Source: Spiroplasma endosymbiont of Diplazon laetatorius (GTDB lineage Bacteria > Bacillota_I > Bacilli_A > Mycoplasmatales > Mycoplasmataceae). Taken from it: a stretch of DNA of 64,000 nucleotides. A program made the translations under genes and the position numbers. The stretch covers positions 558,001-622,000 of the forward strand of contig NZ_OZ026458.1 of the NCBI RefSeq assembly GCF_964019625.1. Direction: 5' to 3'. Shown in pieces: positions 63,509 through 64,000 of the stretch (position 1 is its first letter; every line of letters begins with the position of its first letter). Under the pieces are notes generated by a model. It ran no database searches and was not told the origin of the DNA. It worked only from the letters and a program-made list of their open reading frames with translations.

Positions 63509-64000
63509 TTAAAAACTTACCCCCTCCAAGAAATCCAACATCAATATTTGTCAATTTCTTCATAATCTCTCTCTATGTTTTTTAATATCTTCTACTTTAT
63601 TTAAGATAGTTCTTTCATCAGATTCTATTCCTTCAATTGACTTTTGCACAATTCCTTTAAAAGTCTCTAATGAGTTTAGTTTTCAAGTGTTAAATTGTTC
63701 AAAAGACTCATTGTTATCTGTTTTATCTCTTAAATTAGACTCTATTAATATTAATTTTCTAACCATAGAACAAACAAATACAAAACTATCAGGATCTGCT
63801 ATTAAAATATTTTTGTTTCTTTGAGAAACTAAAAATGGTACTTTAAATTTCTCGCTTGTGCTTGTTGCCACAAGTATTGCATAATTAGCACCTTCTTTTG
63901 CCATATCTTCTGTTAATTTAGGCTCTCAAGTGTCTTTTCACTCACCATTTTTACATTCAAAAACAATTTTTCCTAAGTCCTTATCTTTATCTTTTACTAT
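63509..64000 (-). CDS. DUF2130-like PD-(D/E)XK nuclease, C-terminal part (cut by window edge)
   Basis: The visible 163 codons encode the C-terminal part of a DUF2130-like protein. KDLGKIVFECKNGEWKDTWE contains a nuclease-type strand with Glu and Lys (E-x-K), followed by EGANYAILVATST and VPFLVSQRNKNILIADPDSF, then a helical C terminus. DUF2130 proteins are assigned to the restriction-endonuclease-like fold. Its TAA is directly adjacent to the SIR2 ATG, so it is part of the same operon. The N-terminal half lies beyond the window. Confidence 0.75.

Noticed and set aside
1-64000. tRNA or rRNA genes
   Set aside because: No cloverleaf with TTCGA-type arm or rRNA-like conserved segment was recognised by eye; a tRNAscan run would settle it.

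Overview
The window is AT-rich DNA from a mollicute. TGA is read as tryptophan throughout: dozens of conserved reading frames run through in-frame TGA codons at positions where Trp is expected. An Entomoplasmatales relative (Mesoplasma/Entomoplasma/Spiroplasma type) fits best. This is inferred from the many lipoproteins with MKKLLSLLG-type signal peptides, PTS sugar uptake, class III ribonucleotide reductase and compact gene packing; the species cannot be fixed from sequence alone. All coordinates below were assigned with TGA=Trp, so many genes are much longer than a standard-code scan would show.

Layout. 1-0.6 kb: end of a membrane-protein gene and a small lipoprotein. 0.64-4.24 kb: a small phage-like element with an HUH rolling-circle Rep, a Cys-rich small protein and a secreted, C-terminally anchored protein, carrying three copies of a stem-loop with GTCGAAGG in the loop. 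4.3-15.2 kb: membrane proteins, SRPBCC and DegV proteins, a lipoprotein/GDSL-lipoprotein operon, a P-type ATPase and a lipoprotein. 15.3-21.7 kb: beta-glucoside locus (RpiR regulator, EIIABC, two phospho-beta-glucosidases, one broken). 21.8-24.4 kb: nrdDG. 24.7-29.9 kb: sucrose locus (GntR regulator, EIIBC, sucrose-6-P hydrolase, fructokinase). 29.9-30.8 kb: gene-free stretch with hairpins and opposed A16/T16 tracts. 30.8-38.6 kb: two SDR paralogues, an ABC exporter, a broken old-yellow-enzyme gene, HAD phosphatase, nitroreductase and EngB. 39-45.6 kb: small membrane proteins, then two parallel cassettes, each an ABC ATPase, an ABC-2 permease and a secreted protein. 46.4-51.9 kb: two very large surface proteins in tandem, each with a one-base frameshift in a five-base homopolymer. 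52-55 kb: little coding capacity, with at least two and probably three structured RNAs or attenuated leaders around a small membrane protein and a dual-specificity-phosphatase-like gene. 55.2-58.6 kb: alpha/beta hydrolase, S1-domain protein and small proteins. 58.7-64 kb: a tight anti-phage-type operon, DUF2130-like nuclease (cut by the window edge) - SIR2 - HerA - DUF2075 nuclease/helicase - a 34-residue ORF.

How parts work together: each sugar locus pairs its own regulator with a PTS permease and the matching phosphohydrolase. Both PTS permeases carry an unusual charged helical C-terminal tail. The defence operon is translationally coupled by gene overlaps, which suggests the nuclease, SIR2 NADase-type protein, HerA ATPase and second nuclease/helicase act together. 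Five metabolic or surface genes carry a nonsense or frameshift lesion; the sequence cannot tell real decay or phase variation from sequencing error.
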